Shown piece after piece: positions 47,708-56,167 of a stretch of 64,000 nucleotides of DNA; the stretch's first letter is position 1, and each line of letters begins with the position of its first letter. A model generated the notes under the pieces. That model had not been told where the DNA came from. It made no database searches and saw only the letters and a list, made by a program, of their open reading frames with translations. This stretch comes from Novosphingobium lindaniclasticum LE124 (lineage in GTDB: Bacteria; Pseudomonadota; Alphaproteobacteria; Sphingomonadales; Sphingomonadaceae), in the NCBI RefSeq assembly GCF_000445125.1, contig NZ_ATHL01000019.1:36024-100023 (forward strand), in the 5' to 3' direction. Both the position numbers and the translations under genes were made by a program.

Positions 47708-50700
47708 TCATTCCGCCGGAACCACCGCGTGGCTGGCCCCGTGGCTTGTATGGTGCCCGGCTGCGGGCTTGCGCCTCAGCGAGGTCGCCAGCTTGCGGCA
47801 GACGACGTAGAAGGTGGGCGTGAACAGCAGGCCGAAGCCGGTAACGCCGGTCATGCCGAAGAACACCGCCGTACCCAGCGCCTGGCGAAGCTCGGCGCCT
47901 GCTCCGCTCGCGATCACCAGCGGCACCGTGCCGAGGATGAAGGCCAGCGAAGTCATCAGGATCGGACGCAGGCGGGTGCGGGCCGCGTAGACGGCTGCCT
48001 CCACCGGCGAATAGCCCCGTTCCTCTTCGGCCTGCTTGGCGAACTCGACCACGAGGATCGCGTTCTTGGCGGCAAGGGCAATCAGCACGACCAGACCGAT
48101 CTGGGTCAGGATGTTGTTGTCCATCCCCCTCAGGTTCACGCCCAGCATGGCCGCGAAGAGGCACATCGGCACGATCAGGATGATCGCCAGCGGCAAGGTC
48201 AGGCTCTCGTACTGGGCGGCGAGCACGAGGAACACGAAGAGCACCGCCATGCCGAACACCACGCCGGCGGTATTGCCGGCGGTGGCCTGCTGATAGGCGA
48301 TACCCGTCCACTCGGTGTCGTAGCCCGTAGGCAGGGTTTCGCCCCCGATCTTCTCCATCGTCGCCAGCGACTGGCCCGAGGAGTAGCCCTTGCCGTAGCT
48401 GCCGTCGATTTCCACCGCCGGGTGCAGGTTGTAGCGCACCACGCGGTAGGGACCGGTCTGGTCCTTGAAAGTCGCGACCGAGCCGACCGGCACCATCGCG
48501 CCCGAATCCGAGCGGGTCTGGAGGTTGGCAATGTCCGCCGTCGATCCGCGATGCTCGGCATCGGCCTGCGCGGTCACGCGATAAGTGCGTCCCAAGAGAT
48601 TGAAATCGTTGATATACGACGATCCGAGATAGACCTGCATCGCCTCGAAGACCTTGGCGGGGGAGACGCCCAGCATGTCGGCCTTGCGGCGATCGACATC
48701 GGCATAGACGCGCGGCGTGTTCATCGTGAACAGGGTGTAGACCTGGCTCAGTTCGGGGGCCTGGTTGGCCTTGGCGATCAGTGCGCCGGCAGCCTTCTGA
48801 AGCTCGGCCAAACCGCGCCCTTCCTTGTCCTCCACGACCATGCGGTAGCCGCCCGGAGGAACGATGCCGTTGATGGTCGGCGGCGGGATCAGCAGGACCT
48901 GCGCCTTGTCGTAGCCCTGCATCGCTGCCTGGGCCTGGGCCATGATCCCTTCATAGGTCACGCCCAGAGCTTTCCGCTCCTCGAAGCTCTTGAACGGGAA
49001 GTAGATGGCGGCGGCGTCCGGTGCGGCGGTCTGCGACGGGCCGTGGAAGCCGGCGAACATCACCGCGCCGCGCAGGCCCTTCACCGGCAGGATGCGCTTG
49101 GCGACTTCCTGCGTCACTTCGTCCGTGCGGCTGAGCGAGGAACCCGGCGGCAGGAAGATCGCGGCCAGGAAGTAGCCCTGGTCCTGGTTCGGGATGAAGC
49201 CCGCAGGCGTCGCCCAGAACAGGCCCACGGTGGCGGCGATGAGCGCGGCATAGCCGGCCATCATCTTCACCGGACGCTTCACCAGGGTGAGCGTGAGGCG
49301 GGCATAGCCCTCGCTCATGCGCTCGAAGCCGTGGTTGAACTTGTCGGCGGCGCCTTGCACCGCGCGCTTCCAGCGCGGGGCGTCGGCAGGAAGCCCGTGC
49401 TTTTCCTTCAGCAGCATCGCTGCCAAGGCCGGGGACAGAGTGAGCGAGAGCAGCAGCGAGATCGCCGTGGCCGTGGTGATGGTGACGGCGAACTGCTTGT
49501 AGAACTGACCCGACATGCCGGTGATGAACAGCGTCGGCACGAAGACCGCGCAGAGCACGAGAACAATGGCAATCAGGGCGCCGGTCACTTCGTCCATCGA
49601 GCGGCGGGCAGCCTCCAGCGGAGACATGCCCTCCTCGATGTAGCGTTCCACGTTCTCGACCACGACGATCGCGTCGTCGACGACGATGCCGATGGCGAGC
49701 ACCAGCCCGAACAGCGAGAGGTTGTTGAGCGAGTAACCGACCGCCGCGAGCACGATCGCGGTGCCGACCAGCGAGACGGGGATGGCGATGATCGGAATGA
49801 CCGCCGCGCGCCAGTTCTGGAGGAAAACGAGGATGACGAGGACGACAAGGATCACCGCCTCGAACAGCGTGTGGTACACCGCGTCGATCGACTGGCCGAT
49901 GAACTCGGTGGGGTTGTAGATGACGGAGTATTCCAGGCCCTTGGGGAAGTGCGTGGCCACGTCGTCCATCTCGGCGCGCACGGCCTTGGCGGCATCGAGC
50001 GCGTTCGAGCCCGGGCGCTGGAGCACGGCGATCACGACCGTGGGCTTGCCCGAGAGGTAGGTGTTGGTGGTGTAGTCCTGCGCGCCCAGTTCCACGCGCG
50101 CCACGTCACGCACGCGGACCTGGCGGCCCTCGGCATCGGTGCGCACGACGATGTCGCCGAACTGCTCGGGCGTGGTCAGGCGGCCCTGCATCTCGACGCC
50201 GACCTGATAGGCATTGCCGCGATCGTAAGGCGGCGCGCCGATCGCACCCGAGGAAACCTGCACGTTCTGGGCCTTGAGCGCCGCGACGATCTCGCCCGCC
50301 GTCAGGTTCATGGCGGCAGCCTTGGTGGGATCGATCCAGATGCGCATGCCGTAGTCGCGCGAGCCGAACAGCTGCACGTCACCCACGCCGTTCAGGCGCG
50401 AGAGGCGGTCCTTGACTTGCGTAAGGGCGTAGTTCGACAGGTAATCGCGGTTGAACGTGCCGTCCGGGGATTGCAGGTTCACGACCATCAGGAATTCGGG
50501 CGAGGTCTTGCGCGTCACCACGCCCATCGCGCGCACCGCGTCGGGAAGGCGCGGTTCGGCAATGGCGACGCGGTTCTGCACGAGAACCTGCGCGGCATCG
50601 AGGTCGGTGCCGATCTTGAAGGTGACGGTGATCGTCACCTTGCCGTCGCCGGTCGACTGCGAGGACATGTAGAGCATGTCGTCGACGCCGTTGATCTCCT

Positions 50701-50905
50701 GCTCGATCGGAGCAGCCACGGTGTCGGCGACGGTTTCGGCGGAAGCTCCGGGATATTGGGCGGTCACCGTAACCGTCGGGGGGACGATGTCGGGATATTG
50801 GCTGACCGGCAGGCCGAAGAACGCAAGCGCACCCACCACGGTGAGGATCACCGCGATGACGCCTGCGAAGATCGGCCGGTCGATGAAGAACCGGGAAAAT
50901 CGCAT
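47708..50905 (-). CDS. RND multidrug efflux permease (HAE1/AcrB family)
   Basis: A 1065-residue inner-membrane pump. Start 'MRFSRFFIDRPIFAGVIAVILTVVGALA', proton-relay Asp pair in 'GIVVDDAIVVVENVER', and the TM10 Lys in 'LAAKNAILVVEFAKQ', the AcrB/MexB/OqxB hydrophobe-amphiphile type. The His-rich end (HHTSHGASHAV) is unusual but short. It exports drugs, solvents or aromatic compounds using proton influx. Substrates are not readable. Middle gene of the operon adaptor-pump-outer membrane factor. Confidence 0.95.
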   Translation of the reverse strand: MRFSRFFIDRPIFAGVIAVILTVVGALAFFGLPVSQYPDIVPPTVTVTAQYPGASAETVADTVAAPIEQEINGVDDMLYMSSQSTGDGKVTITVTFKIGTDLDAAQVLVQNRVAIAEPRLPDAVRAMGVVTRKTSPEFLMVVNLQSPDGTFNRDYLSNYALTQVKDRLSRLNGVGDVQLFGSRDYGMRIWIDPTKAAAMNLTAGEIVAALKAQNVQVSSGAIGAPPYDRGNAYQVGVEMQGRLTTPEQFGDIVVRTDAEGRQVRVRDVARVELGAQDYTTNTYLSGKPTVVIAVLQRPGSNALDAAKAVRAEMDDVATHFPKGLEYSVIYNPTEFIGQSIDAVYHTLFEAVILVVLVILVFLQNWRAAVIPIIAIPVSLVGTAIVLAAVGYSLNNLSLFGLVLAIGIVVDDAIVVVENVERYIEEGMSPLEAARRSMDEVTGALIAIVLVLCAVFVPTLFITGMSGQFYKQFAVTITTATAISLLLSLTLSPALAAMLLKEKHGLPADAPRWKRAVQGAADKFNHGFERMSEGYARLTLTLVKRPVKMMAGYAALIAATVGLFWATPAGFIPNQDQGYFLAAIFLPPGSSLSRTDEVTQEVAKRILPVKGLRGAVMFAGFHGPSQTAAPDAAAIYFPFKSFEERKALGVTYEGIMAQAQAAMQGYDKAQVLLIPPPTINGIVPPGGYRMVVEDKEGRGLAELQKAAGALIAKANQAPELSQVYTLFTMNTPRVYADVDRRKADMLGVSPAKVFEAMQVYLGSSYINDFNLLGRTYRVTAQADAEHRGSTADIANLQTRSDSGAMVPVGSVATFKDQTGPYRVVRYNLHPAVEIDGSYGKGYSSGQSLATMEKIGGETLPTGYDTEWTGIAYQQATAGNTAGVVFGMAVLFVFLVLAAQYESLTLPLAIILIVPMCLFAAMLGVNLRGMDNNILTQIGLVVLIALAAKNAILVVEFAKQAEEERGYSPVEAAVYAARTRLRPILMTSLAFILGTVPLVIASGAGAELRQALGTAVFFGMTGVTGFGLLFTPTFYVVCRKLATSLRRKPAAGHHTSHGASHAVVPAE

Positions 50906-50972
50906 GGGAATATGCCCCTCTCACAGGGAGCGGTCACTCAGGACGAGGACCGCTCCCCCGGTTGGGTGAATG

Positions 50973-52262
50973 TCAGTTGGCGAGCGTGGCCTGCGCGGCG
51001 ATGGGCGCGCTGGGACCGGAAGCGGCAGGCACCGCCTTGGGGTCCACCGCGATCTGGCCACGACGGGTATTGACCTTGGCGCCGGCAATGGCGGCCTGGT
51101 AGTTGGAGATGACAACACGGTCGGTCGGGGCAAGGCCGGAGCGGATGACGCGAAGGCCGTCCACCAGCGGGCCGAGCTCGACCGGCTTGGCCGCGACCAC
51201 GCTGTCCTTGCCCACCGTCAGCACCACCTTGCGCGCCTGGTCGGACTGCACGGCATCGTCCGGCACCAGCATGGCCTTGACCGTGCCGCCCTCCGCAAGG
51301 CGCATATTGCCGAACATGCCCGGCGTCAGGAAGCCGTCGGGATTGTCGAGCACGGCGCGCACGCGGATCGTGCCCGAGCGCGGGTCGAGCCCGTTGTCGG
51401 TGAAGTCCAGCTTGCCGTTCCAGCGGTACTGGGCCTCGTCCTGAAGACGGACCTGCACATTGGCAGCCTGCTTGTGCTCGGCCTTCTCGCGCTGGGTCTT
51501 GAGGAACAGCGCTTCGGAGGCGTCGAACGTGAAGTAGATCGGGCTGACGGCGTTGATCGTCGTCAGCAGCGTGGCGCCGGTGCCGTTTTCGCCGGAGACG
51601 AGGTTGCCCACGTCCACGCGGCGATCCGAAATGCGACCCGAGATCGGCGCGCGCACGGTGGCGAACTCGACGTCGAGCGCGCGCTGGCGCACGCGGGCCT
51701 CGGCCCCTGCCAGCGCTGCAGTGGCGGCGCGGACTTTGGCGCGAAGCTGGTCGACTTCGCTTGCGGCCATGGCCTCGTCACCCTTCAAGCCGGCGACGCG
51801 GGCATAATCCGATTTCGCGAGGACGAGCGCGCTCCGGGCGGAGGCCACTTCGGCCTGCGCTTCGGCCAGCGCGGCGCGGTAAGGGCGCGGATCGACGGTG
51901 AACAGCGGCTGCCCTTCGCGGACGAAATCGCCGTCCCTGAAGAACAACTGCGTGATCGCGCCCGAAACGCGCGGGCGCACTTCCACCGATTTGCTGGGGG
52001 CGAAGCGGCCGACATAGTCATCCCATTCGGTCACATCGCGAATAAGCGGCGTGGCGGCCTGGACGACGGCCGGCGCCATCGGCGCCGCGTCGGCTTCGGT
52101 GTGGCTGAAGGTTTTCCAGCCGATGCCCGCCACCGCGATCAGGGCGATGGCGGCAACGGCGGCCTGACGTCCGCGCTTGGGGCGGCTCGGGCCACGGCTG
52201 CGGGGCTGTTCGGCCTCCGCCTGCGCTGCGGCGAGCGTTTCTGGGGATACGGGGAAATTCAC
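50973..52262 (-). CDS. RND efflux periplasmic adaptor subunit
   Basis: A 429-residue membrane fusion protein: cytoplasmic start rich in Arg/Lys, one membrane segment (about 34-48), lipoyl half 'VEVRPRVSGAITQLFFRDGDFVREGQPLFTVDPRPY', helical hairpin (about 110-170), second lipoyl half 'VRAPISGRISDRRVDVGNLVSGENG' and the barrel/MP domains. It bridges pump and outer membrane factor. Its ATG overlaps the stop of the small upstream gene (ATGA). There is a 67-bp gap to the pump gene. Confidence 0.93.
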   Translation of the reverse strand: MNFPVSPETLAAAQAEAEQPRSRGPSRPKRGRQAAVAAIALIAVAGIGWKTFSHTEADAAPMAPAVVQAATPLIRDVTEWDDYVGRFAPSKSVEVRPRVSGAITQLFFRDGDFVREGQPLFTVDPRPYRAALAEAQAEVASARSALVLAKSDYARVAGLKGDEAMAASEVDQLRAKVRAATAALAGAEARVRQRALDVEFATVRAPISGRISDRRVDVGNLVSGENGTGATLLTTINAVSPIYFTFDASEALFLKTQREKAEHKQAANVQVRLQDEAQYRWNGKLDFTDNGLDPRSGTIRVRAVLDNPDGFLTPGMFGNMRLAEGGTVKAMLVPDDAVQSDQARKVVLTVGKDSVVAAKPVELGPLVDGLRVIRSGLAPTDRVVISNYQAAIAGAKVNTRRGQIAVDPKAVPAASGPSAPIAAQATLAN

Positions 52263-52648
52263 GCGGCAAGCCTCCGGAACGGGGCGCGGGAGCGCCCGAT
52301 AAGGTCGATGACGGCGCCGATCTTGGCCTCGCTATGGCCGGCCGTGCGGGCCTCCTTCATGACCGAAGCGGGCAGCGTGTAGCCGTGATGCCAAGCCTGC
52401 ACGGCCAGGCGGCGCAGCGCCTCCAACTGCTCGTTGGCGAGCATCGGCGAAGGCGGCTGCGGGCCGAGGATGAGGCGGGCGAACCAGCCGCGCTTGCGCT
52501 GCGGCAGAAGGGTGGCAAGGCCATCGTCACGCGCCAGTTCGACGATCCTGCGTTCGAAGCGAGAAAGCGGCTCGGCAGGGGTTTCTGAAAACGTGCGGTT
52601 TACGGGCAGCGCCTGGAGCGCCGCATCGGAGAAATCGATGAAGGCCAT
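52259..52648 (-). CDS. small conserved protein leading the efflux operon
   Basis: A 129-residue cytoplasmic protein not assigned to a named family. It has no signal or membrane segment. A basic/aromatic centre 'LLPQRKRGWFARLILGPQPPSP' is followed by a helical end 'ANEQLEALRRLAVQAWHHGYTLPASVMKEARTAGHSEAKIGAVIDLIG'. ATG 52648 is preceded by GGGAGC at good spacing. The 4-bp overlap with the adaptor gene shows it is a genuine, translated part of the operon. Its role in efflux or regulation is unknown. Confidence 0.78.
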   Translation of the reverse strand: MAFIDFSDAALQALPVNRTFSETPAEPLSRFERRIVELARDDGLATLLPQRKRGWFARLILGPQPPSPMLANEQLEALRRLAVQAWHHGYTLPASVMKEARTAGHSEAKIGAVIDLIGRSRAPFRRLAA

Positions 52649-52915
52649 GTTGTGTGCTCCCTGAAAAAGGTGCCCGGCGCACGCCCTCGGGAAAGGGAGG
52701 GGGAAAGGGCGCACGCCGGGGTGTTCCGGCGCAAGGGGCGCCGGAAAGTCTCGAGGCGCAGAAGAACACTTCCCGGAATCGCACTTCCGAAAGGGCTTCT
52801 GCACAGGTTTGTGTTCTAGGAGTCACCTGCGGGGGACAGGCGGCGCCAGGTGGAGGCCCGGTTGGCCGGACCCTTGCGAACTCGGCCCGTCACTCCCTTA
52901 AGCGGCGAGTGAGGC
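52649..52915 (-). promoter_or_regulatory. long structured leader of the efflux operon
   Basis: If transcription starts near the TACC-N4-GGTA operators, the message has about 270 nt before the first start codon. Two stems are visible: a perfect 9-bp hairpin TTCCGGCGC/GCGCCGGAA (52724-52746), and a longer-range AGAACAC/GTGTTCT pairing (52763-52769 with 52811-52817). No gene lies here. Attenuation or mRNA-stability control is possible but unproven. Confidence 0.4.
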
Positions 52916-52927
52916 TACCTCGTTCTG

Positions 52928-52988
52928 TACCAAGCGGTATATATTGCGGCGCGGTATCTCGTCAAGCAGGTTTCTGTACCGCTTGGTA
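52928..52988. promoter_or_regulatory. two TetR-type operators upstream of the efflux operon
   Basis: TACCAAGCGGTA (52928-52939) and TACCGCTTGGTA (52977-52988) are reverse complements of one another, and both fit TACC-N4-GGTA. They start 49 bp apart and share a preceding TTCTG. The same pattern lies at the start of the nearby TetR gene. Binding would repress the RND operon. Confidence 0.7.
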
Positions 52989-53123
52989 AGATTTGTTGGA
53001 AGCTGCGGTTTTCAAGGGGCTTAACAACGCTTGAACGAAATCTTTCGCTGATGGTGATACCACTTGCAGGTTGATTTCTGGCTGCCGTCGCTCCGACTCG
53101 CTTCGCCCCCCAACTCAACGGCT

Positions 53124-53196
53124 TCCTGAACTTGTTTCGGGATCCATGGCAGAACGACGGGGCGGGTCGAGGAGTCGATCCCGGAACAAGTCAGGA
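53124..53196. repeat. REP-like inverted repeat (family B)
   Basis: TCCTGAACTTGTTTCGGGATC (from 53124) faces GATCCCGGAACAAGTCAGGA (53177-53196). An imperfect inverted repeat of about 20 bp with a loop of about 32 bp, of a kind dispersed in alphaproteobacteria. It lies between the TetR stop (reading left) and the operator region. Confidence 0.65.
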
Positions 53197-53254
53197 TGAC
53201 GATACCGTGCAGGGGGAGGAGTAGCGCTCTGCCCTGCCGGCGCTGGCCAAAGCC

Positions 53255-53866
53255 CTACTTGCCCGGCCACATCGTCAGATAAGTATCGACCACGCCCTTC
53301 AGCTCCTGCGCGCAGGAACCGCCTTGAGCCTTGACCGACATGCCCTGGAGCACCGTCGTCAGGCATTGCGCAAGGCAGCGCGGATCGACGCTTTCGGGGA
53401 GGTCGCCCTCGTCCTTGCCGCGTTCAAAGCGCTCGATCAGCGCATCCTCGGTGGCGATCCGGCGTTCGGTCACGAAGTCGCGGATCGAGGGATCTTCCAT
53501 CGTGCAGGTGACGGTGGACATCACGCCCAGGCAGCCGTGCGGATCGCTGCCGCCGCAATGCGTGGAAATCGCGCCCGTCAGCAGCCGCTCGGCCACGCCG
53601 CGCGCAGTGGGCGCTTCCAAAGCCTTGCCGACATAGGCCAGCTTGTCGCGCTCGTAGAGGTCGAGCGCCTTCTTGAAGAGGGCTTCCTTGTTGCCGAAGC
53701 AGGCATAGAGGCTGGGCTTGGTGATGCCCATCGCCTCGGTCAGCTCCGCCATCGACGCGCCTTCGTAGCCGCGCTGCCAGAACACCCGAAGCGCCGCCGT
53801 CAGCGCCTTTTCAGGGTCGAACTCACGCGGACGACCGCGAGTCGTAGTGGGGGCCGAACATTTCAT
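53255..53866 (-). CDS. TetR/AcrR family repressor of the efflux operon
   Basis: A 203-residue TetR protein. N-terminal HTH 'TRGRPREFDPEKALTAALRVFWQRGYEGASMAELTEAMGITKPSLYACFGNKEALF' (HTH about 38-58), then a helical ligand domain. ATG 53866-53864 begins within the operator ATACCGACCGGTAT, so no usual ribosome site is available. The frame continues 15 codons upstream, but that part covers the promoter. Reading towards the RND operon and sharing its operator pattern, it is probably an autoregulated repressor. Confidence 0.88.
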   Translation of the reverse strand: MKCSAPTTTRGRPREFDPEKALTAALRVFWQRGYEGASMAELTEAMGITKPSLYACFGNKEALFKKALDLYERDKLAYVGKALEAPTARGVAERLLTGAISTHCGGSDPHGCLGVMSTVTCTMEDPSIRDFVTERRIATEDALIERFERGKDEGDLPESVDPRCLAQCLTTVLQGMSVKAQGGSCAQELKGVVDTYLTMWPGK

Positions 53867-53878
53867 ACCGGTCGGTAT
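53865..53878. promoter_or_regulatory. TetR autoregulatory operator overlapping the start codon
   Basis: ATACCGGTCGGTAT (minus strand ATACCGACCGGTAT) fits TACC-N4-GGTA like the two sites at 52928 and 52977. Its last base pairs include the A of the tetR ATG. A-T-rich sequence TATATA lies immediately upstream on the minus strand. Confidence 0.7.
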
Positions 53879-53942
53879 ATAGGTAGCGCTCAGTTGTCCG
53901 TAAAGTGTCACGCTATCGTTCGTCCGGCCTCACGGTCGGGCG

Positions 53943-53996
53943 AAAACGGACCTCCGCCCGTTTTTGAGCGGCACCGCTTCCGACCGTCAGGTCGGA
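53943..53996 (-). terminator. terminator region of the ferredoxin reductase gene
   Basis: On the minus strand after the stop at 54005, a perfect hairpin TCCGACC-TGAC-GGTCGGA (53996-53979) comes first, then AAAACGG/CCGTTTT (53964-53943) ending in TTTTCG. The second hairpin is flanked by T-runs on both sides and could work in either direction. Confidence 0.6.
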
Positions 53997-54004
53997 CAAA
54001 CAAC

Positions 54005-54817
54005 TCACCCCACGAACGCGCGTTCGATCACGAAATCGCCGGGCTTGGCGTTCGAACCCTCGGTGAAGCCCCAGGATTCGAGGTCGGCCGAGAAGTCCTT
54101 GATCATGTCCATCGAGCCGCAGAGCATCACGCGGTCGGTCTCGGGATTGAAGCGCTGATCGCCCTTCAGGCCTTCGAACAGGCGGCCGCTTTCCACCAGC
54201 GCGCCGATGCGGCCGGTCGTATGGAACGGCTCGCGCGTGACGGTCGGTACATAGTGCAGCTGCACCAGCGCCTGCTCGGAAACCAGCGGATCTTCGGCCA
54301 GCTGGCTTTCCAGTTCCTCACGATAGGCGAGGTCGCTGACGCGGCGGACGCAGTGGACGACGATCACTTCGTCGTAGAGGTCGTAGACATCCGGGTCGCG
54401 GATCAGCGACATGAACGGCGCCAGGCCGGTACCGGTGGAGAGCATGAACAGGCGCTTGCCCGGCAGCAGCGCGTCGGTGACGAGGGTGCCCGTGGGCTTG
54501 CGGCCGAGATAGATCTGGTCGCCCGGCTGCACGAGCTGGAGGCGCGAGGTCAGCGGGCCATCCGGCACCTTGATCGAGAGGAATTCGATTTCCTCGGCCC
54601 AGGACGGGCTGGCGATCGAATAGGCGCGCAGCAGCGGGCGCTTTTCGCCCTGGAGGCCGAGCATGACGAATTCGCCCGAGCGGAAGCGGAACGAGGCCGG
54701 GCGCGACATCGTAAAGCTGAACAGGTGCTCGTTCCAATGGCGTACGGTGAGAACTTCCTCGACCGTCAGGGCGGTAGTGGGTTCAAGGGGGGCCATCACG
54801 GCCTGACCGTCGCTCAT
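54005..54817 (-). CDS. fpr: ferredoxin--NADP reductase
   Basis: A 270-residue FAD-dependent reductase of the bacterial subclass I type. FAD site 'RAYSIASPSW' and 'GPLTSRLQLVQPGDQIYLGRKPTGTLV', NADP site 'LFMLSTGTGLAPFMSLI', and 'VMLCGSMDMIKDFSADLESWGFTEGSNAKPGDFVIERAFVG' with the C-terminal extension typical of this group. It moves electrons between NADPH and ferredoxin or flavodoxin in redox-stress defence. ATG 54817 follows GAGG with 9-bp spacing. Confidence 0.93.
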   Translation of the reverse strand: MSDGQAVMAPLEPTTALTVEEVLTVRHWNEHLFSFTMSRPASFRFRSGEFVMLGLQGEKRPLLRAYSIASPSWAEEIEFLSIKVPDGPLTSRLQLVQPGDQIYLGRKPTGTLVTDALLPGKRLFMLSTGTGLAPFMSLIRDPDVYDLYDEVIVVHCVRRVSDLAYREELESQLAEDPLVSEQALVQLHYVPTVTREPFHTTGRIGALVESGRLFEGLKGDQRFNPETDRVMLCGSMDMIKDFSADLESWGFTEGSNAKPGDFVIERAFVG

Positions 54818-55158
54818 CAATTCATTCCTCGGGTGGTAATGGGTTAAGCCCACGAAGGAGCCCAGCCAGACCGGACGCAGCCTTAGCGCGTTCGCGTCGG
54901 CGCATAGCAGATGCAGTCGCAGGCGCAAGCGCCCGGTGCCGGGGGAGGCCGAAGGGGATCATGGGCGTGAAGGGTCCGCCTAGTAGCGCCACTGGGCCAT
55001 CGCGCAACGCAGTTGCGTTTTCACGCCCGAAAGCCAGACTTCGCGAAAAGCGGCTGCTTGCCGGTTTCCGTGCTCGTTGCACTGCAGGGCTGAATAGCAC
55101 ATCAACGCTGAACTACCGTTTGCGCTATCGATTATCAATAGCGATTAACGGGGTGCAC
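54818..55158. other. intergenic region upstream of fpr
   Basis: 341 bp with no gene. It holds the fpr promoter (minus strand) and the 3' flank of ohrR. Visible structure: CGCTAT...ATAGCG (55123-55143) around an A/T-rich centre, and a short hairpin CGCAAC-GCA-GTTGCG followed by TTTT (55003-55021) on the plus strand. Neither fits a known regulator site clearly. Confidence 0.45.
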
Positions 55159-55617
55159 TCACTTACCACGGAGCTGCCCGCGCAGCTTCTTTATCGCGCC
55201 GTTTAAAGCCTCCAGTTCCTCAACCGCAATCCCGGTCGTCTCCAGCAGTTCCGCAGGCACGCAGCGGGCCTGCTCTGCGGTCTCCCGCCCCTTGTCGGTC
55301 AGGGTGATCCGCACCACGCGCTCGTCCACGGCCGAACGACGGCGCTCCACCAGACCTGCCGCTTCCAGGCGTTTCAGCAGCGGTGTCAGCGTATTCGACT
55401 CGAGGAACAGCTTCTCGCCCAACTCACTCACCGCCTGGTCGTCCTGCCGCGCGAGTGCGAGGATCGCCAGATATTGCAGGTAAGTCAGACCAAGGCGATC
55501 GAGCAGCGGCTTGTAGATCCGATTGAAGGCCAGCCCGGTAGAATAGACCGAAAAACAGAGGAAATCCTCGAAAGGGTCGAGGTCGATCTCCGGCGTGGAT
55601 GAAGGGCTCTGGCTCAT
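55159..55617 (-). CDS. ohrR: OhrR organic-peroxide-sensing MarR family repressor
   Basis: A 152-residue MarR protein. The N-terminal sensing cysteine is Cys21 in 'FEDFLCFSVYSTGLAFNRIYKPLL', the invariant OhrR position, and the winged helix is 'QAVSELGEKLFLESNTLTPLLKRLEAAGLVERRRSAVDERVVRITLTDKG'. Peroxide oxidation of the cysteine releases it from DNA and induces ohr. ATG 55617 has GGAGGAA directly upstream (close spacing); ATG 55626 lacks one. Divergent from ohr. Confidence 0.93.
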   Translation of the reverse strand: MSQSPSSTPEIDLDPFEDFLCFSVYSTGLAFNRIYKPLLDRLGLTYLQYLAILALARQDDQAVSELGEKLFLESNTLTPLLKRLEAAGLVERRRSAVDERVVRITLTDKGRETAEQARCVPAELLETTGIAVEELEALNGAIKKLRGQLRGK

Positions 55618-55630
55618 TTCCTCCATATAA

Positions 55631-55703
55631 ATCGCACGCGATTGAATCGCAATGCTTGACATCTCGGAACGAGTCACGCATTTATATCGCACACGATCCA
55701 ATC
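55631..55703. promoter_or_regulatory. ohrR-ohr divergent promoter with two OhrR operator copies
   Basis: ATCGCACGCGATTGAATC (55631-55648) and ATCGCACACGATCCAATC (55686-55703) match at 15 of 18 positions in direct orientation, and each has an ATCG...CGAT core. Between them TTGACA (55656-55661) with TTTATA about 19 bp later looks like the ohr promoter, so both sites flank it. Confidence 0.7.
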
Positions 55704-55729
55704 ACCAACGATTTAAATGGAGATGCACG

Positions 55730-56158
55730 ATGTCGATCAACCCTCTTTACAAGACCAGCGCCACCGCAACCGGCGGCCGCGACGGCAAGGCCCGCACCGA
55801 TGACGGTGCGTTCGAAGTCACCTTGGGCACACCGAAAGAACTCGGCGGCAACGATCAGGGCAACAATCCGGAACAGCTTTTCGCATCGGGCTATGCCGCC
55901 TGCTTCCTGGGCGCCATGAAGTTCGCCGCCAGCCAGGACAAGGCCCTGCCCCGCGTGCCCGCAGACGCCACGGTGAACGCTACTGTCGGCCTCGGTCCGC
56001 GCAGCGACAAGGGTTTCGGCCTGACCGTCGAACTGCTCGTCACCCTGCCCGGCGTGGAGCGAGAGGCTGCCGAAGCGCTGGTTGCCGAGGCCGACACCAT
56101 CTGTCCCTACAGTCACGCCGTGCGCGGCAATATCTCGGTGACGCTCGCCGTCGCCTGA
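55730..56158 (+). CDS. ohr: organic hydroperoxide resistance protein Ohr
   Basis: A 142-residue OsmC-fold thiol peroxidase with the Ohr cysteine pair: Cys58 in 'FASGYAACFLGA' and Cys125 in 'ADTICPYSHAVRGN'. Other family segments are 'PEQLFASGY' and 'TVGLGP'. It reduces organic hydroperoxides using lipoyl-linked electrons. ATG 55730 is preceded by ATGGAG. It is divergent from ohrR and followed by a hairpin terminator. Confidence 0.96.
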   Translation: MSINPLYKTSATATGGRDGKARTDDGAFEVTLGTPKELGGNDQGNNPEQLFASGYAACFLGAMKFAASQDKALPRVPADATVNATVGLGPRSDKGFGLTVELLVTLPGVEREAAEALVAEADTICPYSHAVRGNISVTLAVA

Positions 56159-56167
56159 GCAGCATCG

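Noticed and set aside
47729..51073. An open frame of about 1110 codons antisense to the RND pump
   Set aside because: Mirror of a strong codon bias in the pump gene; composition is His/Arg/Asp/Gln-rich low-complexity without a recognisable domain.
55003..55021. Short hairpin with TTTT upstream of fpr as an intrinsic terminator
   Set aside because: The stem is only 6 bp and no plus-strand gene ends nearby, so I kept it as a note rather than a feature.
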